A DNA stretch of 64,000 nucleotides, taken from assembly GCA_031213475.1 (NCBI GenBank), contig JARUPZ010000018.1:8320406-8384405 (forward strand), given 5' to 3'. Origin of the DNA: Nereocystis luetkeana (Eukaryota; Sar; Phaeophyceae; Laminariales; Laminariaceae). The notes beneath the pieces were generated by a model that had not been told where the DNA came from, ran no database searches, and saw only the letters and a program-made list of their open reading frames with translations. The translations under genes and the position numbers were made by a program. Shown piece after piece: positions 1-9,735 of this stretch (the first letter of the stretch is position 1; each line of letters starts with the position of its first letter).

Positions 1-96
1 TGCGCGTGTGGCGTGGGGTGGGGTGGGCCGACGGGGGCAGCCGCATCGCGGTGATGGTCGTGATCCCCCCCGTCCCCGTCGTTGGAGGTGTCTCTA

Positions 97-201
97 TTAT
101 TACGGGGGACCATAGTTAACAGGACCTATGGTATACATAAAAAACAATATATTTAACCATTTTTACTAACAATATTTCCTATTAACAATGGTCCCCCGTA
201 A
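97..201. mobile_element. MITE-B copy (TA-targeting MITE)
   Basis: A short inverted-repeat element of about 104 bp. The left end reads TTACGGGGGACCATAGTTAA and the right end is its reverse complement, apart from a small change. The A/T-rich core (a stretch near ACATAAAAA, then TTTAACCATTTTTACTAACA) is shared by all copies in the window. It lies upstream of the first flippase exon, so probably in an intron. It has no coding capacity. Confidence 0.85.
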
Positions 202-393
202 ATAGTACGCGTATGTCTGGCACCTTGTCTGTGTGTTCGTGCGTGTGTTCGTGCGTGCGTGTGTGTGTGTATTTTTGTGAACTTTCTCTGTGTGGCGGCT
301 TCCACATTTTACCTTTCCCCCCGTGGCTGTCGGCATTTTATTTTGTGTTTTTGCTGACGGCGGCATTTTTGGTGTTGGTGGTGTTTTTTGCAG

Positions 394-530
394 GATAATC
401 AGCCCGAGGGGACCAAGAGCAGGGAGCGCACGCTGGAGCACATGGAGGTCTACGCGAGGGAGGGCCTGCGGACCCTCCTGGTCACCTGCGCGGACCTAGA
501 CGGGGACTGGTTCGCCGCGTGGGACAAGAG
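394..530 (+). CDS. P4-ATPase (phospholipid flippase), internal exon 1 of 3 seen
   Basis: This is the first visible exon of a P4-type ATPase, an integral membrane pump that flips aminophospholipids to the cytosolic leaflet using ATP. The acceptor is a T-rich run ending in TTTTTTGCAG, and the exon ends at AAGAG|GTAAGC in phase 2. The translation starts DNQPEGTKSRE and contains TLEHMEVYAREGLRTL, followed by a segment ending FAAWDKR. In the family this stretch (H..YA.EGLRTL...W) lies at the end of the nucleotide-binding domain, just before the DKLQ hinge. The upstream part of the gene, with the DKTGT phosphorylation site and the first membrane helices, lies beyond the left edge. The next exon joins in phase. 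The family assignment rests mainly on exon 3 and on this order of motifs. Exon borders are inferred from consensus and phase only. Confidence 0.88.
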
Positions 531-611
531 GTAAGCTGCGTCGGTTGTGGGAAGGGGTGGGGGGTGGGGTGGGGCGGAGCGAGAGTTGAAGGCGGGGTGG
601 CCGGGGCAAGA

Positions 612-760
612 GTAAGGTGAAGAGGAGAGAGGGGCCGGGGAGGCTGAGAGGCGGGGGCGGGGGCGGAGGCGGGGCTAGAGACGAGGGGGGGGGGGGGGGG
701 GGGGGGAGAAGGGGGGGGGGGGGGGGGGAAGGGCAAGAGATGGAAGTGAAAGGGGGGGGG
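612..760. repeat. G-rich intronic tract
   Basis: Purine-rich sequence with two very long G runs (about 685-731) inside the flippase intron between 530 and 965. Such runs can form G-quadruplexes and are often misassembled. Open frames across it are low-complexity and not genes. Confidence 0.8.
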
Positions 761-964
761 ATAGGAGGATGGGGAGTCTGTAATATTTTTGCCGTCTTGT
801 TGTAAGCTTCGGTTGTTTCGCTCGTGGTCTTGTGTTTTTCGTCTCTGATTTTCTTGTTTTGCTTGGTTTGTGTTGTCTGCTCGCTTGGCTGTTGCCGCCT
901 CGCGTACCTGATTTTTTTTTCTGGCACTTTTTTATTGTCTCGGGATATGACTCTCGCCCTGTAG

Positions 965-1049
965 GTTCGAGGTGGCGAGCACCGACCTGACCGAAGTGGA
1001 GAACAAAAAGAAGGGCCTGAACAATGCCATCGACGGCCTCATGGACGAG
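965..1049 (+). CDS. P4-ATPase, exon 2 of 3 seen
   Basis: The acceptor is CTCTCGCCCTGTAG and the exon ends GACGAG|GTGAGT. One base completes the Arg codon left by exon 1, then 28 codons follow and the exon ends in phase 0. The translation runs RFEVASTDLTEVENKKKGLN to AIDGLMDE. This is the variable helical linker that in P4-ATPases precedes the E.dL.LLG..AIEDKLQ motif. Taken alone it would not be recognisable; its placement depends on the exons on either side and on the matching phases. Confidence 0.85.
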
Positions 1050-1442
1050 GTGAGTTGGATGTGTAAGAGGTTACCGGGGGTGTGTGGGGAACCACTCCGT
1101 CCCGAACTATTCGTGAGGGAACGCTTGGTTTGTGTAGTGATGTTCAAACAGACACTATATTTTTAGATACAGAGTGTAAACGGCTGTTATGGGTGTGGAG
1201 GTTGGGTGGTGGCTGTTGGTTTGCAGGTGTTGAATGTGTACAGTAGTTGTGTTGGTGTAAGGTGTATTGCTCGTGTTTTTTGTTGTTGTTGTTGTTGCTC
1301 TGTTGTTGGTGCTGCTGCTCTTTTGTTCTTGTCATTTCCGTTGTTGTTGACAATGTGGTCCCAGGTTCTTGACGTCGCTGGGTTTTTTTTTTCGTACTTC
1401 CCAGTTCTTGGTTGCGTTTCACGGTAAAGATGAAAACTGTAC

Positions 1443-1551
1443 TATTACGGGGGACCATAGTTAATAGGACCAAATATTGTCAATAGAAACGGTTAAGTAT
1501 ATAGGTTTTTATGTATACCACACGTCCTATTAACTATGGTGCCCCGTAATA
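1443..1551. mobile_element. MITE-B copy in flippase intron, opposite orientation
   Basis: Terminal inverted repeats begin TTACGGGGGACCATAG and end CTATGGTGCCCCGTAA. The core is reverse-complemented relative to the copy at 97-201 (GGTTAAGTATATAGGTTTTT). It lies entirely within the intron between the flippase exons at 965-1049 and 1708-1923. Confidence 0.85.
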
Positions 1552-1707
1552 TCAAATAAAACTTGAACGAAAGAAAAAAATGACGTGGAGCGGCCTGTAA
1601 TGGGTGTACTTGCTCGTGCCTTTTGCATCGAAACACCCTCATACTTCGTGTACGTATGATGTATGCGTCTAAACACAACATCGGAAAACTCTGAACACCA
1701 TCGACAG

Positions 1708-1923
1708 GTGGAGGCGAACCTGTGCTTGCTGGGGTGCACCGCCATCGAGGACAAGCTTCAAGACGGAGTTGGACCCTGCGTGGAGGCGTTGCAGATCGCG
1801 GGTGTTCGGGTGTGGATGCTCACGGGAGACAAAGAAGAAACGGCCGTCAACATCGGGGTGGCGTGTCAGCTCCTGGGACCGGAGGACGTGGTGGAGAGGA
1901 TAATCATCAACATGGACCCCCAG
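1708..1923 (+). CDS. P4-ATPase, exon 3 with DKLQ and GDK hinge motifs
   Basis: This exon gives the clearest family signature. It opens VEANLCLLGCTAIEDKLQDG and continues through an amphipathic helix to VWMLTGDKEETAVNIG, the P-type ATPase hinge (DKLQ and TGDK.ETA.NI) found in flippases. The acceptor is CATCGACAG and phase 0 matches exon 2. The exon either ends at CCCCAG|GTTG at 1923/1924 or runs on into the N gap that starts four bases later. The downstream GDGANDV motif and the last six membrane helices are not seen anywhere in the next 5 kb. They may lie in unassembled sequence or after a wrong join, because only a SINE tail follows the gap. Confidence 0.92.
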
Positions 1924-1927
1924 GTTG

Positions 1928-2027
1928 NNNNNNNNNNNNNNNNNNNNNNNNNNNNNNNNNNNNNNNNNNNNNNNNNNNNNNNNNNNNNNNNNNNNNNNNN
2001 NNNNNNNNNNNNNNNNNNNNNNNNNNN
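1928..2027. other. Assembly gap of 100 N
   Basis: Exactly 100 N, the usual placeholder for a gap of unknown size. It interrupts the flippase gene directly after the hinge exon, so the order of sequence across it is uncertain. Confidence 0.99.
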
Positions 2028-2105
2028 AGAAGATCGCCCAGGGTAAAACCTCCTACGAGCTACTGTAGGCTGGAAAGTAAAAGTGATGAAGTTGAAAAAA
2101 AAAAA
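2028..2105 (+). repeat. SINE-2 3' end fragment
   Basis: Matches the tail of the full SINE-2 copies at 31977, 45919 and 46775 (AGAAGATCGCC, GGGTAAAACCTCCTACGAG, GCTGGAAAGTAAAAGTGATG, then an A-rich tail). The 5' tRNA-like head is missing, presumably lost in the N gap. Confidence 0.8.
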
Positions 2106-2850
2106 ATGTGCATTATTCATGAATAGTCTGTTGAGCTACGTACACATACTGGTAAGGGTTTTGTTGGTTGCCTTCCCGAACCAAGCCTTACAGCAGTCTG
2201 CCACTCGTTTCATCTATACACCGAATCCTCCAAGAAAATTATCCATGTGCTGGTGGAGGTTGTATTTATTGCCCACCAGGTACACGAACTAAGCCTCGAT
2301 CGGGCAGATGGAGACGCAGTCTACATGAAAGTGTCCCAGCTCTTCCGGTCTACAGTAGATCGTACATAATCCCCTGCAGATCCCGTACCAGACCCCATAA
2401 GGAATAATTGAGCCGCAGTAGACCGCGCAGATCATACTAATCGCACGTGGCAAGTAGTTCATGCAGACCATGCAGATCATACAGATCCCACCCAGTCAAA
2501 GGCGTGTTCGAGTGGGCTGGGTTTTGCACAAATCCCACTCAGCAAGTATGACTTGAAGGTATCCGTCCATCCCACCCACTGTGTCCCGATTTGGTCATTT
2601 CTTTGTCGCGATGGTAAGGACTTCCGTGTCTTGTTTTCCTCAGCTTCCTTTCGTGCCTTGCGTTGTCTCCGTTGCCTTCCCCCCCCCTCCCCTCCGCTCC
2701 CCTCTCCTCCCCCCCGCCTCTCCCACCCACCCCCGAACACAACGAACGACACCAGCAGAAAACACAGCGCGACAAGAAATAAAGGGAAACACTTTTTTAT
2801 CGCTCCTCTCCGGTGTCGGCCCCGATCGTCATTGCCTCCCTCCTCCAATC
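2106..2850. other. No gene seen
   Basis: No splice-flanked coding signal or recognisable protein. It has several short irregular CAGATC-type words (2345-2490) and a C-rich stretch near 2680-2730. The downstream exons of the flippase were looked for here and not found. Confidence 0.5.
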
Positions 2851-3035
2851 AATCAAAAATGATCGATCGAGCAATCGATCAATCAGTCAAGTGATCAATC
2901 AATCAATCAATCAAATGGTCGATCGATCAACCATTCAATCAAGCAACGACTCACAATCAATTAACCAATCCGTCATTCAATCAAATCAATCAACCTACGA
3001 GTACTAGTCAGTCAATCATTCCATCAACCATGGTC
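2850..3035. repeat. Degenerate (CAAT/GATC)n tandem repeat
   Basis: Imperfect tetranucleotide array of AATC units mixed with GATCGATC words. The Ser/Ile/Asn-rich open frames through it are repeat artefacts. Confidence 0.8.
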
Positions 3036-3339
3036 ATCGCCACCGTCACCGTGATCATCGTTCTCCACTGTAACCCCAGCCCGGCGACCTACTCAAATCA
3101 AGGAGCGGTATACTGCGGGTTGGTTAACTCCCGTCCCGTTTCGTGAGGGGCGCACAAATGAAAGCATCGGAGAAGAAAAAAAAACGAAGGAACACAGCCT
3201 TGTCGAACCTCTCAACTGACCGTCGACGACCCCCGCGCCCCCCCCCCCCCGCTCCCTCTCCCTCCTCCAAAAAGTCGCTAAGAGGGGCGTCTCGACGTAA
3301 ACCCTGTCGCAAAATACCGACCCCTCTCCCTCCTCGACT

Positions 3340-4115
3340 CTACCGAGGGTATGTTTGGTTCGGTAAGGTTACGCGCCAAAGCATACCGAATTATTTTTCC
3401 TCGGCGAACCCCCTACCGCCTCTTAATGCATGGTTTGGAGGGGGGAAAAATGCTCGAAAACGGAGTGTTTTACGGTATGGCCGCAGTACCCTGCCGAATG
3501 AAAATCTGGCAAGGTTCGGTGCGAACTGTCAATACCGGTACTCAACGCTTCGGGGAGGGTGCTATACCGTATGCCGGGGGCATTTACCCTACCGAAGTGG
3601 TTCGACACGGCCTAAATACCCTACCCAACAATCCGGTATGGTTCGGTACGACCTGCCAGGTACCCAACAATCCGGTATGGTTCGGTACGACCTACCAGAT
3701 ACCGATCAATCCGGTATGGTTCGGTAGGACCTGCCAGGTACCGAACAATCGGGTATGGTCCGATACGAACTTCCAGGTACCGAACAAAACAATCCGGTAT
3801 GGTTCGGTACGACCTGCCAGGTACCCAACAATCCGGTATGGTTCGGTACGACCTACCAGATACCGATCAATCCGGTATGGTTCGGTAGGACCTGCCAGGT
3901 ACCGAACAATCGGGTATGGTCCGATACGAACTTCCAGGTACCGAACAAAACAATCCGGTATGGTTCGGTACCCTGCCAGGTACCGAACAATCCGGTATGG
4001 TCCGGTACGATCTTCAAGGTACCGAACAAACCGGGATTGTTGTGTTCGTACGACCTATCAGGTACCAGGTACCGAACAATCCGGTATGATTCGGTACGAC
4101 CTCAATACCGGTACC
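3340..4115. repeat. Satellite with 161-bp higher-order unit
   Basis: Built from subunits of about 38-41 bp, each holding CCGGTATGGTTCGGTACGAC and CAGGTACCGAACAA variants. Positions 3629-3789 and 3790-3950 are two apparently identical 161-bp units, and a third begins at 3951. The flanks (3340-3628 and 3951-4115) are more diverged single subunits. The word GGTACC/GGTAC recurs in each subunit. The array is open in several frames, but its repeat nature argues against a real protein. Confidence 0.85.
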
Positions 4116-4119
4116 CCGA

Positions 4120-5490
4120 CCCTCGGAAAGTGCGGTATACCCACCAAACATACCCACATACCCCGGGTTACCGGTAAATACCGTACGAACACATCCTTGG
4201 ATTCCACGCGACCACAGCGACACCCAAAAGCAACCACGAATAAATACTGATTGTTGTTGTTCGGCTTATTTCGCCCCCTCAACCTGTTCCGAAGGAGGCC
4301 TACATGTATAGGGGTGGGGGGGGGGCGGGGGGGGGGGGGGCGATTAAAAAAAAAACGTATAGACCGTTGTGGCCGCCGTAAGGGTTTTGGTTGCCACCAG
4401 AGGAGGCTGGCAGGCAGGCAACAAAGCTCTGGACGTCATGAACGTGAAATCACATCACCTTTGCGGCATGCGCGCTCGTTCCTGTTTTTTTTTTCTTCCT
4501 TCTTTTTCATGACTTTAGAATTTAAGATAGTGTTGTTTAATAACGGCGTGAATCAAGCGAAACACTGCTACAGCAACAAAAAGAAGAAAAAAACAAACAC
4601 ACACAGAACACACACAGATCGCTGGGAAAACAAAATGGAACCAAGCGTTTTGTGTACTGACGTCACCCTCCCCCCCCCTCGATGAACCACAACCGGCACA
4701 TAGCAGCGGGCTTTCTCTCTGCCACCACCACCTGAGGAACACGGCCAACCGATTGCGAGGCCCGTCTGCCTGCATGTCGCGGGGCCTGGCCTTCTTCCGA
4801 CAGGAAACGTAAGCCCTACCACCAACCATACAGACAATAAAAACCGCCGCCAGAGCTGTAGCTTGCAGCACCCAACTACCCAATGGCACCAATCCACGTT
4901 ACCCGCCTTACCCGCCTACCAACTAAAAAGAAAAACTAAAACTCGAAAAGTTTCGTTGCTCACGGACATCAGCTACAGAAAAAGCAGCCAGCAGCAGCAA
5001 AAAAAAAAAGCAAAAAAAAGCAATAAAAAAAAGAAGCACGTACATAGCACACGTTTTCATAAATAGCTTGCTTTGCTTCTTGCTTTTGTGTATGCATATG
5101 CTCACACCGCGAAACAAAAAAAAAGAAAAAGCAAAAAAAAAAAAAAACGTACATAGCACACGTTATTAATAAAAAATAGCTTGCTTTGCTTTGGGTATAT
5201 GCTCACACCGCACAAACGAACCCCCGTTGACGCCTCTGGAAAAAAAACACACCCACGCGTACGCTGAGGTGATGCGCGGGTACCGCAAGAACGAAACGCG
5301 TGTTTACTCCGCAGGCCGCAGGCAGGACAGGGGGTGGTGGCGGCAAAGGCTCGCCTCGAGTTTGTCTTCAGTCTCTTTTTTCTTTTCTTTTCTTTCTCTC
5401 TCTCCCCCTCCCCTCTGTCCAATTTTTCAACTCCGAACGACACAAAAATCATCGCCTGGCGCAGAAGCGCAGTTCACAGACGGCATCAAT
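4120..5490. other. Gene-less A-rich/C-rich spacer with local duplication
   Basis: No gene recognised. A G run lies at 4314-4340. Around 5011-5110 and 5125-5212 a segment is duplicated head to tail (ACGTACATAGCACACGTT, ATAGCTTGCTTTGCTT, ATGCTCACACCGC in both), each preceded by AAAAGC-type A-rich DNA. It looks like a local duplication of an A-tailed fragment. Confidence 0.55.
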
Positions 5491-5497
5491 AAACACC

Positions 5498-5519
5498 TCC
5501 CCCCCCCCCCCCCCCCCCA
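5498..5519. repeat. Poly(C) tract
   Basis: A nearly pure run of about 20 C. Other long C/G runs lie near 7436, 11402, 23847, 50913, 51240 and 51331. Confidence 0.9.
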
Positions 5520-6107
5520 GGGTTAATAAATGTACATAAGACAGGAAGTCCAAAGACGCTCCGATCCAAGAAATATAGTAGAGTACACTAACCAAATATC
5601 ACACATGTCAGTCAATAGTCTAGCAAATTCCTCCTTACACGGGAGTAGCAAAAAACGCAAAAACTAAACAAACCACAAAACAAGAGAAAAAACAACAAAT
5701 TCGTAGAAAGAAGAAAAGGAAAATGATCAAGCAAAAAAAGGAACATACAAAAAAAACAAAAACAGATCGAGAATGGATGAATGACCCTGCCCCCATCAAA
5801 AACGGACTTTATAAGCATGTAGCAGCAGCGCCCCCCCCCCCCTTGCCGACAAGTAATTACAGCAGCCATGGAACTCCCTCCCGTCCCCCACCCCCCCCCG
5901 CGGCTCCAATCCCCCCGCCTACATCTCCAACGCTGCGACAAGTCGCGCGTGAGAAATCGAGCTGTTCTAAAAAGGCCTGAAGAAAACAATCGCCTTGGCG
6001 GGAAAGAACGGAAAGAATGACAGCTGGCAAATATCGTCAAGGCGCTTCTCAAGAGAACACCGTCACCTTCCAGTTTCTTGTTTTTCCGTGAGGGCACGCG
6101 CGTCGCC

Positions 6108-6128
6108 ACAGCAAGCAAGCAAGCAAGC

Positions 6129-6209
<81 letters not shown>

Positions 6210-6210
6210 C

Positions 6211-6241
<31 letters not shown>

Positions 6242-6275
6242 CAGCAAAGCAAGCCAGCAAAGCAAGCATGCCAAG
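6108..6275. repeat. (CAAG)n microsatellite
   Basis: About 40 units of CAAG/AAGC with a few CCAG interruptions. It is open in several frames (Ser-Lys-Gln-Ala or Leu-Ala-Cys repeats), so the long open frames here are repeat-driven. A second, shorter array of the same motif is at 7262-7335. Confidence 0.92.
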
Positions 6276-7261
6276 CAACGCAGGCGAACAACCAAACGGC
6301 GCACCTTCCTCCTTCCCCTGTTCCACGTCGATTTCGACAGCACCCAAAAGAAACCAAAAAGCGCAAGCTACAAACCTTCCCCGCTCTCGCCCCCCCCCTC
6401 CCCCCCCGGCCCGCCGCCCTCCCGCCCCCGCCCTAACGCTAGCCTTCCATCCCACCCCTCAGGTGATCTCTTTCTCCCTCCTGGGCAGCGCTTTGCCTGC
6501 CGCACCGAACCCTCTTCGCTTTCCCATGACTCCCAATAGCCATACCCGAACGGAGATCAAGACCACCTTCATCCAGGCAAAAAAGCGATTCACTCGAGCG
6601 TGGGATTCGACTGGTGCTTATTTTTTTCGCAGCGACTGGTGGGGTACACCCTCCCCCTGCCCTGCCCTACCCTGCCCAGCCCCGTCTCGCCTTGTGCTGC
6701 ATTCCGTTCGTTCACAATCCATCCTCAACCCAGACAAGACGAAAACGGAATGCCAAAACAAAAATTCTGGAGAAAAGAAGAAGAAAAAAAAAAAACACAA
6801 ACGAGTCGGTCCGGTCCGTCCTCTGTGACACCTACTTACACAGCCAACTTTTACTTGTCTTTCTTGTCATTTTTTTCTTCGCTCCGACGCGAAATACACC
6901 CACAAGGGCACTTTCCCCCCCCTCTTCCTCCTTCAAACTCTCCCTTGCCTCGTCACCCCATCGCGATCGACCAGCCTGCTGCTGCTGCGCGGGAAAGAGG
7001 GCACACTATATTTTCGGACTCAAAGCTGTGCTTGATCGTGTTGGTTGGTGTAGTTAGTGTACTCCTTCTCTTGGTTTTGGTTTCGGGGGTTGCTGGGTCT
7101 CTCATCGCTGTCTCTCCTCTCTCGGCCCGTTCCTCCCCACAGTACAGGCATGCATGCACACAAGCGTCCCCCTCCCTCCCTCCCTCCCCCCTGTCCGTCC
7201 TCCCCTCCTTTCCTCCCGTTCGTCTTGTGGGTGCAGACAAGCACGCTCAATCAAAAGCAGG

Positions 7262-7335
7262 CTCAGGCAAGCACAAGGTGCAAGCAAGCAAGCAAGCACG
7301 CAAGCACGCAAGCAAGAAAACAAGCAAGCAAGGCA
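7262..7335. repeat. (CAAG)n microsatellite, second array
   Basis: Imperfect CAAG/CACG units, the same motif as at 6108-6275 and about 1 kb away. Confidence 0.8.
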
Positions 7336-7424
7336 CGAGGCGCAAGCAAAAGCCTGAGCAAAACAGTCCTTCCTCTCTTTCCGCCCACGCCATCATCGCG
7401 CTCACAACACCACGGCCATCACGC

Positions 7425-7475
7425 CCCCCCTCCCCCCCCCCCCCCCCCCCCCACCCCACCCCCCCTCCCCGCCCA
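7425..7475. repeat. Poly(C)-rich tract just 3' of the mucin-like gene
   Basis: A run of C with a few T/A. On the minus strand it lies about 90 bp after the stop codon of the mucin-like gene, so it would be a G-rich stretch in or after the 3' UTR. No clear AATAAA is seen nearby on the minus strand. Confidence 0.7.
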
Positions 7476-7560
7476 CCATTCAACCAACCACTCAATCCAC
7501 CCATCCAACCAACCCAAACCATCCACCGTCACCACCATCACCACCATCACCAAGGCGAGT

Positions 7561-8807
7561 TCACCACGCCATGAGGAACGGCCCGCCCGCAACCCCGACG
7601 ACAACGCAGACAACCGAGACCAACACTGCTCCCACACGGCCCGACGACACCACCTTCGGCGAGGACGCTCCGCTAGCCTCAACCGTGGGGATCGTGGGCG
7701 CGATGGTCGGTGCCACCACCGCGGCGGTACCTTCGGCGGTGGGGGACGACGTGGGGGCCAAGCTCTCCACCTCAAACCCTCGCGAGCCGGCGGAAGGCGC
7801 GGCCGTCGGGGCCGCCGTAGGTGCGCCCGTGGACAGGGTGGTCGGAGACGAGGTGGGCATCGCGGAGGGTACGTAGGTGGGCGACGTGGTCATCGAGGAA
7901 GGCGCGGCGCTGGAGATCGCGAGCGTGGGGGCGGCGGTGTCCGACGAGGAGCTGGCGGTGGGCGCGGCCGTGAACTCGATCCCGCGAGACGCCGCCGAGG
8001 GGGACGGGGTCGTCGTCGTCGTCGTCGGTGCCTCGGCGGTGGGTGCTATGGTGACGAGCCCGCGAGAGCCGGCGGTGGGCGCGGGCGACTCGTCCAACTC
8101 CGCTTCCGGTGTCGGGGAAGGGGTTCCGTCCGAAGGGGCGAGGGTCGCATCCGGAGACGGCGTGGCTTCGGGCGACGAGGTGGCGTCGGGGGGCGAGGTC
8201 GCTTCGGGCGACGAGGTGGCGTCGGGGGGCGAGGTCGCTTCGGGCGACGAGGTGGCGTCGGGGGGCGAGGTCGCTTCGGGGGACGAGGTGGCGTCGGGGG
8301 ACGAAGTCGCCTCGGGAGACGACGTCATCATCACCTCATCGGACGGCCCGGGGGTCGCGGAGGGAGCGTCGGTCGCCGCGTCGTCCGAAGGGCTGGGGGT
8401 AGTAGTAGCTTCGGGAGAGTCGGTCACGGCCATGTCTTGCGAAGAAGGACTGGGGGTCGCGTCCGGAGATTCTGTCGAGGGGGAAGGGGTGGCCTCGGTC
8501 ACAATTTCTACGGTGCCCTCTGCAGAGGGTGCGGGCGTCACATCGTCCGAAGGGCCAGGGGTAGAGCCGGGAGAGTTTGTCGCCACAGGAGCGGAGGTAC
8601 CTGCGTCTACGGGGCTTGGGGTCCCCGTCTCTTCCGTGGCTCCTGGGGTGTCGGCGGCGGTCGGGCCCGGCGTCTCGGCGGGGTCGAGGAGGGCCACGGG
8701 GGAGGTGGTGGTTCCGGGCTCCGGAGTGGACGAAGCCGAGGGGGCGGGTGTGTCCGCGGGGGCTTCGGTGACCGGGGCTTCAGTCGCGGGAGGGTCCGTG
8801 TTCAGTT
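7561..8807 (-). CDS. Secreted Cys-rich mucin-like protein, last exon (Thr/Pro/Ser-rich region and GPI-type tail)
   Basis: Final exon of a three-exon gene (20209-7561). The acceptor is TTTTTTGCTTCCAG and its first two bases complete a Glu codon begun by the exon at 11008-10808. It encodes residues 140-554 of a 554-residue product: TDPPATEAPVTEAPADTPAP and similar Thr/Pro/Ser/Ala-rich sequence, the composition of heavily O-glycosylated wall or surface proteins. Residues about 298-358 are a 12-residue tandem repeat of SSPEATSPPDAT type (36-bp DNA repeats). Three motifs of PSAGSRGF type (PTAGSRGL, PSAASRGI, PSAGSRGF) lie near residues 386, 412 and 480. The C-terminus is SSGR followed by about 22 hydrophobic residues ending GGPFLMAW and the stop, as expected for a GPI-attachment signal or a terminal membrane helix. 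Only the composition and tail support a function; no enzyme domain is visible. Confidence 0.7.
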
Positions 8808-8892
8808 CTGGAAGCAAAAAACAAAAAACAAAAAACAGGTACGACGTAGAAAAGGGGGAAGAGAAAGCAAAGCGCAAGCGCAGCAGAAGGAA

Positions 8893-8929
8893 GAGAGAGG
8901 AGAGGAGAGGAGAGGAGAGGAGAGGAGAA
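8893..8929. repeat. (GAGAG)n short tandem repeat
   Basis: About six AGGAG-type pentamers in the second intron of the mucin-like gene. Confidence 0.8.
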
Positions 8930-9130
8930 GGAGATCATCAGAACAATCAATCGCATCCACGGCACCGCCGCAGTGTACGTACGTACGTAATGAAGAGTGA
9001 CTTGAGGGTTTTCTCGGACCGATCCCGCGGTCAGATCACACACACCCAGCAGAGCGAAAAACAAGCAGCAACCGCAACAGGAGCGGCAGTCGCGGTTCTA
9101 CACCGTTTCAGAGCTGCAGTCTCTCCCGTT

Positions 9131-9518
9131 TAGGGGGGGCATAGTTAATAGGACCTATGGTATACATAAAAACCTATATATTTAACCATTTTTACTGACA
9201 ATATTTGGTCCTATTAACTACCAATACCACGTATGTGTGTGTGTGTGTGTTCTTCACATTAAACCGTTCTTTCTACCCGTCGACATCCAGCACAACCAGT
9301 GTCCGTGCCGATTCTTCAATCCTAGAAGAGATACAAGTCCTGTGGTCACAAAGCTACGCCACAGAGATACTACGTTGCCACGTGTGCAGTGTGCACTGCA
9401 GTGGGCAACGCAAAGCCATGTCATAACACTAGATATGACAGGCACGACATACGCAATCTATGAAATAGTGAAACGAGAAGAAACAATCAAAGAGAAAACA
9501 AATGGTCCCCCGTGGTAA
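9131..9518. mobile_element. MITE-B copy interrupted by dispersed repeat R1
   Basis: The left end and core (GGGGGGCATAGTTAATAGG to GGTCCTATTAACTA) stop at 9220. The missing right end, TGGTCCCCCGTGG, reappears at about 9502-9515 after 281 bp of R1. It lies in the 2.0-kb intron of the mucin-like gene. Confidence 0.8.
9221..9501 (+). repeat. Dispersed repeat R1, full copy
   Basis: About 280 bp, beginning near ACCACGTATGTGTGTGTG and ending AATCAAAGAGAAAACAAA. A close copy lies on the other strand at 58125-58402, and fragments occur at 24300, 27449 and 48207. An open frame is partly kept between the two long copies (CPCRFFNPRRDT, LRHRDTTLPRVQ), perhaps only because they are recent. Its class is unknown. 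It has no terminal repeats and no A-tail that I can see. Confidence 0.7.
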
Positions 9519-9621
9519 GTCAAATTCTATATTGTATAGAGGTTTTATTCTCCAGGACGGGATTGCTTGCAGCTCATCGAAAATAGAAAATAGTTCTACA
9601 TACGTACAGGTACCAACTACT

Positions 9622-9735
9622 ACTATTACGGGGGACCACAGTTAATAGGACCTATGGTACACATAAAAAAACCTATATATTTGACCATTTTTACTAACAA
9701 CATTTGGTCCTATTAACTATGGTCCCCCGTAATAC
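9622..9735. mobile_element. MITE-B copy with TA target duplication
   Basis: CTACTA|TTACGGGGGACC at the left and GGTCCCCCGTAA|TACTAC at the right, with near-perfect terminal repeats and the standard core. The TA on both sides fits a TA target duplication. Confidence 0.88.

Noticed and set aside
3143-4250. Proteins read from the 161-bp satellite
   Set aside because: Open in all frames because of the repeat; no start context, domain or splice support.
5612-6828. Cys/Leu/Ala-rich and Ser/Lys/Gln-rich frames
   Set aside because: Driven by the (CAAG)n array and flanking low complexity.
7057-9133. Long plus-strand frames opposite the mucin-like exon (Gly/Arg-rich and Val/Ala/Ser-rich)
   Set aside because: They mirror the GC-rich repeat structure of the minus-strand exon. 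That exon has the splice acceptor, in-phase partners, a C-terminal hydrophobic tail and a plausible composition; the plus frames have none of these.
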